10,076 nt of DNA from Alphaproteobacteria bacterium UBA2723 (GTDB lineage: Bacteria > Pseudomonadota > Alphaproteobacteria > RF32 > CAG-239). The notes beneath the pieces are model-generated. The model was not told the DNA's origin and did no database searches. It worked only from the letters and a program-made list of their open reading frames with translations. Each line of letters opens with the position of its first letter. Positions within the stretch are counted from its first letter, which is position 1. Positions 1 to 5,892 of this stretch are shown here, one piece after another. The DNA lies in NCBI GenBank assembly GCA_002353835.1, contig DEKL01000036.1:647-10722 (forward strand), given 5' to 3'. The position numbers and the translations under genes are program-made.

Positions 1-2
1 AT

Positions 3-149
3 GGTGTTGGCAGAGCTGCAGAACAAGTAAAACAAGATTGGGAAGAGGTTTTGCAAAAAATAATTACACAAAGCAATACTAAAGTAAAACATACCTCTAA
101 GGGACGAATCAATTTTCATGCCTTTTACAATGTCAATAAAAGAGCCTGA
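3..149 (+). CDS. C-terminal fragment of an unidentified protein (cut by window start)
   Basis: An open frame enters from the left edge and runs 48 codons to a TGA at 147-149. It is lysine- and glutamine-rich and ends in a basic stretch (GRINFHAFYNVNKRA). The first half could form an amphipathic helix (AAEQVKQDWEEVLQKI). It is read as coding because the codon choice (AAA for Lys, no rare arginine codons) resembles the neighbours and the two other plus-strand frames are interrupted. It converges on the gene at 180-980 with 30 bases between the stop codons. I do not recognise the family, and with so little sequence no function can be given. It could also be a chance open frame, so confidence is moderate. 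Confidence 0.45.
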   Translation, partial: GVGRAAEQVKQDWEEVLQKIITQSNTKVKHTSKGRINFHAFYNVNKRA

Positions 150-179
150 AAATGGGGACGTTTGTAAAACGAGATATCT

Positions 180-980
180 CTATCTTTTTAAGCTTAAATC
201 AGGAGAGATAATTCCGGTAGAAGCGGCGCTCAAGTTGTAGGTCTTTCCTTCAAACTTAAATTTCGTCATCACTTTGGATTTCTTAAAAGCATCCATATCT
301 TTGATGTTTAATTCCGCATCTAATATACCTTTTTCACGGAGTTCTAATAAATCAAGCCCTAGCGGTACACCCTCTATATCCATATGTTCTAGGGCGGTTT
401 TTTTATCTATTTCACCGGTGGCAATAGCTTCCGTTGAGCCGCGTACCATATACATAAATTTATGTATTAAGCGAGAATCTTTACATTTTTCAGCCAATGC
501 TATGCCGATATGAAATATTGTCGGCGTATAAATCTTCTTTAATTCGCGTTTCTGTTTCGGCAAAAGGCGGTGATTGATACGTTCCTGTTGCTCTTTGGTG
601 GGCGGGGATGAAAAATCATACTTGTCTTTTAAGTTATATTTTTTGATAACGGCTGAGGATATTTCAGCTAATTCTTTATCGGAAAAATGTAGCGGGGTGT
701 TGGTTAAACCCTCTCTTTCGCGGATGGCACGAGCAAGTTCGGCTTTTTTCTTAAATTGTTTTTTATAATCTTTTAACGCGTTCTCTAATTCCGGATACAT
801 ACCGGCAATATAATCCGGTGTGTAATGTTCTTCGGATAGAAGGGAGGTCGGTTCATAAACGTTGATGAGAGGGATGGTGCGCTCAAATTCTTTCATGTCG
901 CCTTTAGCACCGTGGTAGCGTGTGTTGTAACATATATATAAAATATGTTCGGTTTTGCTTAAAAACGGCTCGTTACTCAT
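180..980 (-). CDS. Uncharacterised 266-residue protein
   Basis: The reading frame begins with ATG at 978-980, preceded by a good ribosome binding site (AAGAGGAGA, complement of 986-994) at normal spacing. There is no signal peptide or membrane segment, so it is probably cytoplasmic. The N-terminus (residues 10-25, EHILYICYNTRYHG) looks like a buried strand followed by a polar turn. Residues 65-95 are a lysine/arginine-rich helix (ENALKDYKKQFKKKAELARAI), and 125-150 are another highly charged helix. Residues 150-215 contain a more hydrophobic region (IFHIGIALAEKC, then GVPLGLDLLELREKG). The C-terminus (237-255) may be a small strand pair (KFKFEGKTYNLSA). I recognise no catalytic motif and no family. 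It is a monocistronic unit with its own promoter, divergent from the FAD enzyme gene. Codon use matches the host-like genes here. Confidence 0.8.
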   Translation of the reverse strand: MSNEPFLSKTEHILYICYNTRYHGAKGDMKEFERTIPLINVYEPTSLLSEEHYTPDYIAGMYPELENALKDYKKQFKKKAELARAIREREGLTNTPLHFSDKELAEISSAVIKKYNLKDKYDFSSPPTKEQQERINHRLLPKQKRELKKIYTPTIFHIGIALAEKCKDSRLIHKFMYMVRGSTEAIATGEIDKKTALEHMDIEGVPLGLDLLELREKGILDAELNIKDMDAFKKSKVMTKFKFEGKTYNLSAASTGIISPDLSLKR

Positions 981-1005
981 CTTTTTCTCCTCTTAACATA
1001 GGAAA

Positions 1006-1034
1006 ATGGTAGCATATTTTTTAAATATCGTCAA
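1006..1034 (-). promoter_or_regulatory. Sigma70-like promoter for the 180-980 gene
   Basis: Read on the minus strand, TTGACG (complement of 1029-1034) is followed after exactly 17 bases by TACCAT (complement of 1006-1011). The -35 box matches consensus at five of six positions and the -10 box at four of six. It lies about 25 bases before the start codon, which leaves a short leader holding the ribosome binding site. Confidence 0.55.
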
Positions 1035-1056
1035 CATCTTTAGCTTACAATGCTGC

Positions 1057-1085
1057 TTGACAGATTCAATATTGTGCGCTAACTT
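1057..1085 (+). promoter_or_regulatory. Putative promoter for the FAD-dependent dehydrogenase gene
   Basis: A perfect -35 box TTGACA (1057-1062) is followed after 17 bases by a weak -10 box TAACTT (1080-1085). It sits 26 bases before the ATG at 1112. It is back-to-back with the minus-strand promoter at 1006-1034, with 22 bases between the two -35 boxes. Shared regulation is possible, but I see no clear operator. Confidence 0.45.
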
Positions 1086-1111
1086 TTTGAAAATTTGTAA
1101 GGATTTCTTTG

Positions 1112-2692
1112 ATGCCACACTATCGCTTTAATAATATCAAAATGCCGCTAAATGCTGATGAAAAAGCTGTGCTTTCCGCCATACGCGATAAGTTTGGTGC
1201 TTCTTCTTTGGAAAACTTAAGGTTAGTCAAAAAATCTTTAGATGCCCGCCATAAAGATAATCTCTTTTTTGTGTATGCGGCAGAATTTGATTGCGCTGAA
1301 AATTTGCCGGAAAATGCAGATTTGACAGCGATGAGCGTTCAAGAAAAACTTGATTATTCAAAGCTAAATGTTTGTTTTAAGAGTCGTCCTGTCGTGGTCG
1401 GTGCCGGCCCTGCCGGTATGATGGCAGCGCTAGCCCTTGCCGAAGCCGGCGCAAAACCGATTGTTTTGGAACGCGGGGCACCGGTTGCTGAACGCAAACT
1501 TGCCGTTGATAAATTTTGGCAGACAGGTGAACTTTCGGAAACGACCAATGTTCAATTCGGTGAAGGCGGTGCCGGTACTTTTTCAGACGGTAAACTGATG
1601 ACCGGCATTAAAAAAGATAAATTTACCGCTAAGGTTTTGCACGAATTTGCCTCAGCCGGCGCACCTCAGGAAATACTTTATCTTGCTAAACCGCATATCG
1701 GGACCGATAAATTGCTTTTAATGACCGAGAATTTACGCAAAAAAATCATTTCTCTCGGTGGGGAATATCGCTTTTATGAGACATTGGCAGATATTGAGGT
1801 TAAAAATGAAGTTTTGCAGGCGGCTGTTATTAAACGGTGTGACGGTTCGGTTTACAAAATTCAGACCGATAAACTCTTCTTAGCGCTCGGTCATTCGGCA
1901 CGTGATACTTTCCAAATGCTCTACGATAGAGGGCTTACCATGAGCCAAAAACCGTTTGCGGTGGGGGTGCGTATTGAACATAAACAAACCGATATCAACC
2001 TCTCGCAATATGGTAAAAAGTTTGCTTCTTCCCCTTATCTCGGGGCGGCAGATTATAAACTTGCCGTGCATTTAGCCAATAACCGCTCGGTTTATACGTT
2101 TTGTATGTGTCCGGGGGGTATGGTCGTGGCGGCAACCAGTGCCAAAAATCATGTTGTAACCAACGGGATGAGCGAGTTTTTGCGCAATAAAGAAAATGCT
2201 AATGCCGCCTTGTTGGTTAATGTTGATGAACGGGATTTCGGCTCTTCACATCCGCTTGCCGGTATGTATTTTCAGGAAGAATTGGAGAAAAAAGCCTTTG
2301 TTTTAGGGGGAAGTAATTACTTTGCCCCGGTGCAGAAGCTCGGGGATTTTCTTTCATCAAAACCGAGTGCGCGATTGGGGGCAGTCATACCGTCATATCT
2401 TCCGGGCGTGACACCGGCTGATTTTAAGAAACTTTTTTCAAAGGATATTTATGCGGCCCTGCAGGAGGGAATTCGCCAAATGGATAAAAAACTGCGCGGT
2501 TTTGCGCAAGCTGATGCGGTGTTAACGGCTGTTGAAAGTCGGTCATCATCTCCGGTACGTATGTTGCGTGGGGTGGATTTTCAAAGCAATATCAAAGGGA
2601 TATATCCGATAGGCGAGGGTGCTGGGTATGCGGGAGGGATTACGTCGGCCTCAGCTGATGCCCTTAAATGCGTGCAAAATTTAAGTATCTAA
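1112..2692 (+). CDS. FAD-dependent dehydrogenase/oxidoreductase, COG2509-like
   Basis: A probable flavoprotein of the uncharacterised FAD-dependent dehydrogenase family; its physiological substrate is not known. The ATG at 1112 is preferred over the in-frame TTG at 1109 because AAGGA (1099-1103) is 8 bases from the ATG, giving 526 residues. Residues 1-90 form the N-terminal domain typical of this family. Residues 93-121 are a Rossmann beta-alpha-beta unit with GAGPAG at 97-102 and an acidic end (VLERG) that would bind the FAD ribose. The conserved NVQFGEGGAGTFSDGKL block is at 146-162. The C-terminal flavin-contacting motif, GIYPIGEGAGYAGGITSASA, is at 496-515. There is no signal peptide, so it should be cytosolic. 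Length and motif order look complete. It is a single-gene unit between a divergent promoter region and a palindromic gap. The family call is from recognition of the motifs, not from a search. Confidence 0.9.
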   Translation: MPHYRFNNIKMPLNADEKAVLSAIRDKFGASSLENLRLVKKSLDARHKDNLFFVYAAEFDCAENLPENADLTAMSVQEKLDYSKLNVCFKSRPVVVGAGPAGMMAALALAEAGAKPIVLERGAPVAERKLAVDKFWQTGELSETTNVQFGEGGAGTFSDGKLMTGIKKDKFTAKVLHEFASAGAPQEILYLAKPHIGTDKLLLMTENLRKKIISLGGEYRFYETLADIEVKNEVLQAAVIKRCDGSVYKIQTDKLFLALGHSARDTFQMLYDRGLTMSQKPFAVGVRIEHKQTDINLSQYGKKFASSPYLGAADYKLAVHLANNRSVYTFCMCPGGMVVAATSAKNHVVTNGMSEFLRNKENANAALLVNVDERDFGSSHPLAGMYFQEELEKKAFVLGGSNYFAPVQKLGDFLSSKPSARLGAVIPSYLPGVTPADFKKLFSKDIYAALQEGIRQMDKKLRGFAQADAVLTAVESRSSSPVRMLRGVDFQSNIKGIYPIGEGAGYAGGITSASADALKCVQNLSI

Positions 2693-2694
2693 TC

Positions 2695-2770
2695 GCAAAT
2701 GGAAGCCGGATTGACTAAAATCCATGTACTTCTGTGTACACTAGGATTTTAGTCACCGGACATTTGCTTC
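2695..2770. repeat. Long imperfect palindrome, REP-like or transcript-end hairpin
   Basis: The core is a perfect 11-bp inverted repeat, GACTAAAATCC (2713-2723) against GGATTTTAGTC (2744-2754). Inside it is a second stem, TGTAC (2725-2729) against GTACA (2736-2740). Outside it, with bulges, CCGG pairs with CCGG and GCAAATG (2695-2701) with CATTTGC (2761-2767), so almost the whole 76-base stretch can fold into one arm. It begins two bases after the FAD-gene stop codon. No run of T follows directly, so it is not a classical terminator. It may stabilise the 3' end of the mRNA or be a dispersed intergenic palindrome. Only one copy is in this window. Confidence 0.6.
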
Positions 2771-2864
2771 TATCCATCTCAAATTTTTTCCTTTAGAAAG
2801 AGGACTTCCGCGGTTATTTCGCAAAATAAGCCACCTTTAGGGATAGGAAGTAGGATTTTTATTG

Positions 2865-2902
2865 TAAGCGGTTGGAAAAAATGCCAATCGCTTAAATTTT
2901 TT
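2865..2902 (+). terminator. Rho-independent terminator upstream of the orphan gene
   Basis: The stem is TAAGCGGTTGG (2865-2875) pairing over 11 positions, with one G-T wobble, with CCAATCGCTTA (2884-2894) around an 8-base A-rich loop. It is followed by AA and a run of six T (2897-2902). It would stop transcription coming from the FAD gene and insulate the next gene. Its GGTTGG...ATGCCAA core also occurs in the terminator after the 278-residue gene. Confidence 0.75.
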
Positions 2903-2904
2903 GC

Positions 2905-2933
2905 TTTACTTTAGACAAAAAACATGATAGATT
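2905..2933 (+). promoter_or_regulatory. Putative promoter of the 278-residue orphan gene
   Basis: TTTACT (2905-2910) and TAGATT (2928-2933) are separated by 17 bases and lie directly after the upstream terminator. Neither box is a strong match. The position between a terminator and a gene start supports a promoter here. It would leave a leader of about 45 AT-rich bases. Confidence 0.35.
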
Positions 2934-2983
2934 AGTCACAAATCGCTATACATATTCAAATTATTAATTAAAAATCAAAAACT

Positions 2984-3820
2984 ATGGCAAGTAGAATTAT
3001 TGACGCCATGGCAAAGCTTTGCCACGTGCAGGTTAGTGACTTTAACATTGACGGTCACTATGAGTTTGAGGCGCAGAAGCGCCTAGTGAATGACTACCTT
3101 CTTCAGAAGTGTCTAGGTGTCGGCGGTTCCGAGAAGCGTTTTCCGCACATTTCTGATGAGTTTATGGCTTTCATGGCAGAATTCGGGCATGAATGTATCG
3201 TTCGCGACAAAGAAACCGGTGAGTTGTTGATGGAATTGGCTATGCAACGTATCAGTTGTGGAGCTATCGCGGCCAATGACTACGACTTCATCGGTTCGCT
3301 TCCGGCGGAATACCAGCGCTACACCGCAGTGTATGACGAACCGGCACTGATGAGCCAAGCTTGTTGGGATTTCATTGAGAAGAACCTCAGGTTCTGTATT
3401 GAGGGACTGACAAATGAGGTTTGGCGTCAACACGCCGAGAACATCCTATGGAGCTTGCTTCAGAACATCGGTGAGGATGGTAGTCTGCTCAATGATTACG
3501 TCTGGAATGAGGGGTTGATCAACAAGTCACTCACGGAGGTTTATTCATGGGCAATGCATGTTGCCCAGGTTAGCTTCACGCCGTACGACTTGGTCATTCA
3601 TCTGGCACCGACTTGGAAAAAGCACCTCAGGTGTTTCAAAAATGCCGACGGAGTCATTGAATGGACCGACAAGAGCGTCCGTCAGGCATTTGCCGAAAGT
3701 ACAGTCGGTGAGCAGTACTTCAAGTTTGGAACTATCAGGTTGCTCAAAATCTTCGGCGTTTACGATCGGGTACTCATTGCGTATATCTTGCGAGATTTGC
3801 GCAGAATGCCTGGAAAATGA
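2984..3820 (+). CDS. Orphan 278-residue protein with atypical codon usage
   Basis: I recognise no family. The protein has no signal peptide or transmembrane segment and is unusually rich in cysteine (7) and tryptophan (7), the cysteines being scattered rather than in CxxC pairs. Residues 125-175 and 178-240 look mostly helical with a Trp every 10-20 residues (ACWDFIEKNL, EVWRQHAENILWSLLQ, VYSWAMHVAQ). The end is strongly basic (ILRDLRRMPGK). Codon choice is unlike the neighbours: Lys is 9 AAG to 5 AAA, Phe 9 TTC to 6 TTT, and AGG is used for Arg, whereas flanking genes use AAA, TTT and CGN. No Shine-Dalgarno precedes the ATG; the leader is plain AT-rich. Another ATG at 3008 has none either. 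The gene has a terminator on each side and so forms a closed single-gene cassette. Horizontal origin is likely; the function is unknown. Confidence 0.8.
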   Translation: MASRIIDAMAKLCHVQVSDFNIDGHYEFEAQKRLVNDYLLQKCLGVGGSEKRFPHISDEFMAFMAEFGHECIVRDKETGELLMELAMQRISCGAIAANDYDFIGSLPAEYQRYTAVYDEPALMSQACWDFIEKNLRFCIEGLTNEVWRQHAENILWSLLQNIGEDGSLLNDYVWNEGLINKSLTEVYSWAMHVAQVSFTPYDLVIHLAPTWKKHLRCFKNADGVIEWTDKSVRQAFAESTVGEQYFKFGTIRLLKIFGVYDRVLIAYILRDLRRMPGK

Positions 3821-3831
3821 CACTAGAAGTC

Positions 3832-3871
3832 TGAAAAAAGAAGGGTTGGTTTTATGCCAACTCTTTTTTTT
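3832..3871 (+). terminator. Rho-independent terminator of the 278-residue gene
   Basis: GTTGG (3845-3849) pairs with CCAAC (3857-3861) around a 7-base loop. The stem is extended by the A-rich upstream and T-rich downstream flanks and ends in a run of eight T (3864-3871). The A-tract on the left means it could also act on the other strand. It starts 12 bases after the stop codon. Confidence 0.85.
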
Positions 3872-3897
3872 GTGCGTTGTTAAGTGCGGATTTAAAC

Positions 3898-3925
3898 TTG
3901 CGCAATAAAAATTATCGGTTATAAA
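3898..3925 (+). promoter_or_regulatory. Putative promoter of the binding-protein gene
   Basis: TTGCGC (3898-3903) is followed after 16 bases by TATAAA (3920-3925), a five-of-six -10 box. It lies between the preceding terminator and the start codon at 3965, giving a leader of about 30 bases. Confidence 0.45.
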
Positions 3926-3964
3926 GGTAAAAGGTTGATTGTGTGAACTAATGATTTGATAAAA

Positions 3965-5077
3965 ATGAAAAAAAGTATCTTTTTTAGTTTTTTGATGATG
4001 TTTCTTTTGTGGGGCGCGAACGTTAGTGCAGAAATTACGCTGGCAATTGTCGCACCTAAAGCCGGTCCATACCTTAAAGCCGGTACCGAACTTACCAAAG
4101 GTGCACGGTTAGCCGCTGAAGAATTTAATAATAACGGCGGTCTTAACGGCGAAAAGATAGATTTTTTGACGGTGGATGACCGTTGTGATGACCAGTTAGC
4201 TGTGTCAACCGCAGAAATGCTTACCGTTCTTAAATCTAAAAAAATCGGGTTGGTTTTAGGACCATATTGCTCTAATCGTTTTGATGAGATTGCATCAATT
4301 TACGAACATGCCAGAATCTTCCAAATTGTGCCGACAACCGAGGCTTATGATGCCGGCGATATGCGGCAAAAAGGGCAAATTCTTCTTTTGGGCGCCAAAG
4401 CGCAAATGAGTGAGGATTTCTTTAATTTCTACAATAATAATTTTGCCGGATTAAAGGTCGGCTTTGTTTATGACGGACACCCCGAAAAAGGCTATACTGA
4501 TGTGGCAAAAACTTTGTATGATGCTTTTCGTACGCACGGTAAATCTACCCTCTTGAGCTTTTATACCTTAAATATTGATGATGACGATATTCCGCAGTTG
4601 GCACGCCGTGTGGTTAAAGATGATGTTAATGTCGTTTTTGTTTTGGGTGACCAAGATGATATTGCCGATTTTATTGCCGCGGTTAAGAAAAAAAATGAAA
4701 ATATGATTGTCTTTACCGGCAAAAAACTTATTTCCGAAGATGTCTTGAAAGATTTGGACGAGGCTGCCGAGGGGATGTATGTCTTAGATATGCGCGGTCT
4801 TAAAGACAGTCTGCTTTTTACCGAAAGTCTGGTTAATCTGCGCCTTTTGGGAATAGAGCCGGAAGGGCTTGAAGCTTATGGTTATGTCGCCGTTAAACTT
4901 TGGGGAGATTTGGCGCGCCAAGTCAATAGTTTTGACTACAATAAACTTATCAAAGCGGCTAATTCTGATGATATGAAAGATAAATGGGGCGAGTTTTTAA
5001 TGCACAGCGGTAGCCGCAGTCAGGCAAAGTATATTATTGAACAGTACAAATCATCCTCCTTCAAACAAGTTTATTAG
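3965..5077 (+). CDS. Periplasmic LIV-type (amino-acid class) ABC substrate-binding protein
   Basis: A 370-residue solute receptor of the type I periplasmic-binding fold (LivJ/LivK, Peripla_BP_6 class) that would deliver a small ligand to an ABC importer. The ATG at 3965 is preferred over an upstream in-frame TTG at 3956 because it gives a textbook signal peptide. That peptide is MKK, then a hydrophobic core (IFFSFLMMFLLWG), then an A-x-A-type site VSA before Glu23. The mature start (ITLAIVAPKAGPYLKAGTELTKGARLAAEEFNNNGGLNG) matches the family's first strand and helix. Cys74 (DDRCDD) and Cys102 (GPYCSN) sit where family members have a disulfide. No ribosome binding site is close; GG-rich bases lie some 25 bases upstream. 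No permease or ATPase gene is adjacent, so it is an orphan receptor. The ligand cannot be read from sequence; branched-chain amino acids are only the family default. Confidence 0.88.
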   Translation: MKKSIFFSFLMMFLLWGANVSAEITLAIVAPKAGPYLKAGTELTKGARLAAEEFNNNGGLNGEKIDFLTVDDRCDDQLAVSTAEMLTVLKSKKIGLVLGPYCSNRFDEIASIYEHARIFQIVPTTEAYDAGDMRQKGQILLLGAKAQMSEDFFNFYNNNFAGLKVGFVYDGHPEKGYTDVAKTLYDAFRTHGKSTLLSFYTLNIDDDDIPQLARRVVKDDVNVVFVLGDQDDIADFIAAVKKKNENMIVFTGKKLISEDVLKDLDEAAEGMYVLDMRGLKDSLLFTESLVNLRLLGIEPEGLEAYGYVAVKLWGDLARQVNSFDYNKLIKAANSDDMKDKWGEFLMHSGSRSQAKYIIEQYKSSSFKQVY

Positions 5078-5105
5078 AGGGGCGTGCTAAATCACGGTCA
5101 AATCG

Positions 5106-5180
5106 CCGTGAGGAAGCCACTCGTCGGCGCGTCACGTACGTTTAAAGTACGCTCGTGCGCCTTGGTGGGCTCACGACGGT
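5106..5180. repeat. GC-rich imperfect palindrome centred on TTTAAA
   Basis: The centre is CGTAC (5135-5139), G, TTTAAA (5141-5146), GTACG (5147-5151). Moving outward, GGCGC/GCGCC, AGCC/GGCT and CCGTGAG/CTCACGACGG pair with small bulges, so nearly all 75 bases fold on themselves. Such structures are common as dispersed intergenic elements. No second full copy is present here, so dispersal cannot be judged from this window. Confidence 0.55.
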
Positions 5181-5253
5181 AGCACCGCAATTTATCCCAC
5201 CCATGGCTTGTTTGTTTTGTGGTGCCGGTAGCACCGCAATTTATCCCACCCAT
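5177..5253. repeat. Two direct copies of a 28-bp repeat, period 49
   Basis: An identical 28-bp sequence beginning CGGTAGCACCGCAATTTATC occupies 5177-5204 and 5226-5253, separated by 21 bases. The first copy overlaps the edge of the palindrome at 5106-5180. A small hairpin, GGTGC (5221-5225) against GCACC (5231-5235), spans the start of the second copy. Exact identity suggests recent duplication or an active repeat family. It is not a CRISPR: there are only two copies, the spacing is short and there are no cas genes. Confidence 0.8.
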
Positions 5254-5302
5254 TGCTGTATGATTTTAAAGGGGAAAAGTTTGCCGATAAATCATAAAAC
5301 AC

Positions 5303-5330
5303 TTGTTTCATAAAAAAATGGCTTTATACT
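5303..5330 (+). promoter_or_regulatory. Putative ssb promoter
   Basis: TTGTTT (5303-5308) is followed after 16 bases by TATACT (5325-5330), a -10 box matching five of six positions. It lies 35 bases before the ssb start. I see no obvious LexA-type operator of the alphaproteobacterial GTTC-N7-GTTC form near it. Confidence 0.5.
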
Positions 5331-5365
5331 AGCGTAAGTTTAATTTTTTTAAGAAAGTAAAAAAT

Positions 5366-5842
5366 ATGGCAGGTAGCATAAATAAAGTTATTTTAGTCGG
5401 CAATTTGGGGCAAGATCCTCGTGTTGCCAGTACGCAGAGCGGCTCTAAAATCGTTTCTTTTTCTTTAGCCACATCAGATACTTGGCGTGACAAAGCCACC
5501 GGTGAACGTAAAGACCGTACGGAATGGCACAATGTGGTTATTTTTAATTCAGGTCTTGCCGACACCGCTGAAAAGTATTTGCATAAAGGCTCTAAGGTTT
5601 ATTTGGAAGGTCAACTTCAAACCCGTTCTTGGGAAGATCAAGGCGGTCAAAAGCGTTATACAACCGAAGTTGTTTTGCAAAACTATAACAGCACTTTGGT
5701 TATGCTTGATGGTCGTGGTGACGGCGCTCCTGCCGGCGCCGGTGATATTTATGACCAATCAGCCGGAGCAGGATGGGATGCCAGTGCCGGAATGGGTGGG
5801 GATTCTTCCGCACAACCGGTTGATGACGATATACCATTTTAA
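5366..5842 (+). CDS. ssb: Single-stranded DNA-binding protein SSB
   Basis: A homotetrameric protein that coats single-stranded DNA during replication, recombination and repair and recruits partners through its tail. The 158-residue product is of normal length. Residues 1-115 form the OB fold, opening with [18 protein letters not shown]. Aromatic DNA-stacking positions are visible: Trp40, Trp54, Phe60 and Trp89 (the E. coli equivalents include Trp54, Phe60 and Trp88). Residues 116-151 are a Gly/Ala/Asp-rich flexible linker. The final PVDDDIPF is the conserved acidic tip that binds PriA, RecO, exonuclease I and others. The pattern [15 protein letters not shown] resembles alphaproteobacterial SSBs. 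The start is the first ATG of a long N-terminal match; only a weak AAGAAAG precedes it. It is monocistronic, with its own promoter and terminator. Confidence 0.97.
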   Translation: MAGSINKVILVGNLGQDPRVASTQSGSKIVSFSLATSDTWRDKATGERKDRTEWHNVVIFNSGLADTAEKYLHKGSKVYLEGQLQTRSWEDQGGQKRYTTEVVLQNYNSTLVMLDGRGDGAPAGAGDIYDQSAGAGWDASAGMGGDSSAQPVDDDIPF

Positions 5843-5862
5843 TTATTTTTACTGAAAAGTAT

Positions 5863-5892
5863 GAAAAAAGCACCTTTTATGGTGCTTTTTTT
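5863..5892. terminator. Bidirectional terminator between ssb and the convergent gene
   Basis: AAAAAAGCACC (5864-5874) and GGTGCTTTTTTT (5881-5892) form an 11-bp stem around TTTTAT. The T run works for ssb, and the complementary A run gives a T run on the other strand. Its right end touches the stop codon of the minus-strand gene (5891-5893). Confidence 0.9.

Larger units (their letters stand above)
2693..2983. other. Intergenic region with palindrome, terminator and promoter
   Basis: This 291-base gap holds the long palindrome at 2695-2770, a terminator at 2865-2902 and a promoter at 2905-2933. A weaker hairpin with a bulge lies at 2812-2832 (GGTTATTT against AAATAAGCC). Between 2771 and 2864 I see no open frame with a ribosome binding site. 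The final 50 bases before the next gene are very AT-rich. Confidence 0.6.
5078..5365. other. Intergenic region with palindromes and a direct repeat
   Basis: This 288-base gap contains a short hairpin (TCACGG 5092-5097 against CCGTGA 5106-5111), an imperfect palindrome at 5106-5180, two copies of a 28-bp direct repeat, and the ssb promoter at 5303-5330. Bases 5085-5180 are clearly more GC-rich than the surroundings. I found no open frame with a ribosome binding site. No classical T-run terminator for the binding-protein gene is visible; the hairpins may serve instead. Confidence 0.6.

Noticed and set aside
159..180. Small hairpin CGTTT/AAACG and palindrome GAGATATCTC between converging genes
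   Set aside because: Stems are only 5 bp and no T run follows on either strand, so a terminator call is not supported.
3113..3908. Overlapping open frames on both strands in and beyond the orphan gene
   Set aside because: They overlap the 2984-3820 gene, show no ribosome binding sites, and one runs through the terminator at 3832-3871.
5177..5253. Mini CRISPR array (two 28-bp repeats with a 21-base spacer)
   Set aside because: Only two copies, a short spacer, no cas genes, and the repeat overlaps another palindromic element.
5303..5365. LexA-type SOS operator upstream of ssb
   Set aside because: No GTTC-N7-GTTC or similar dyad could be found near the promoter.
5487..5855. 122-codon plus-strand frame inside ssb
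   Set aside because: It is the +1 shadow of a certain ssb gene and has no independent support.
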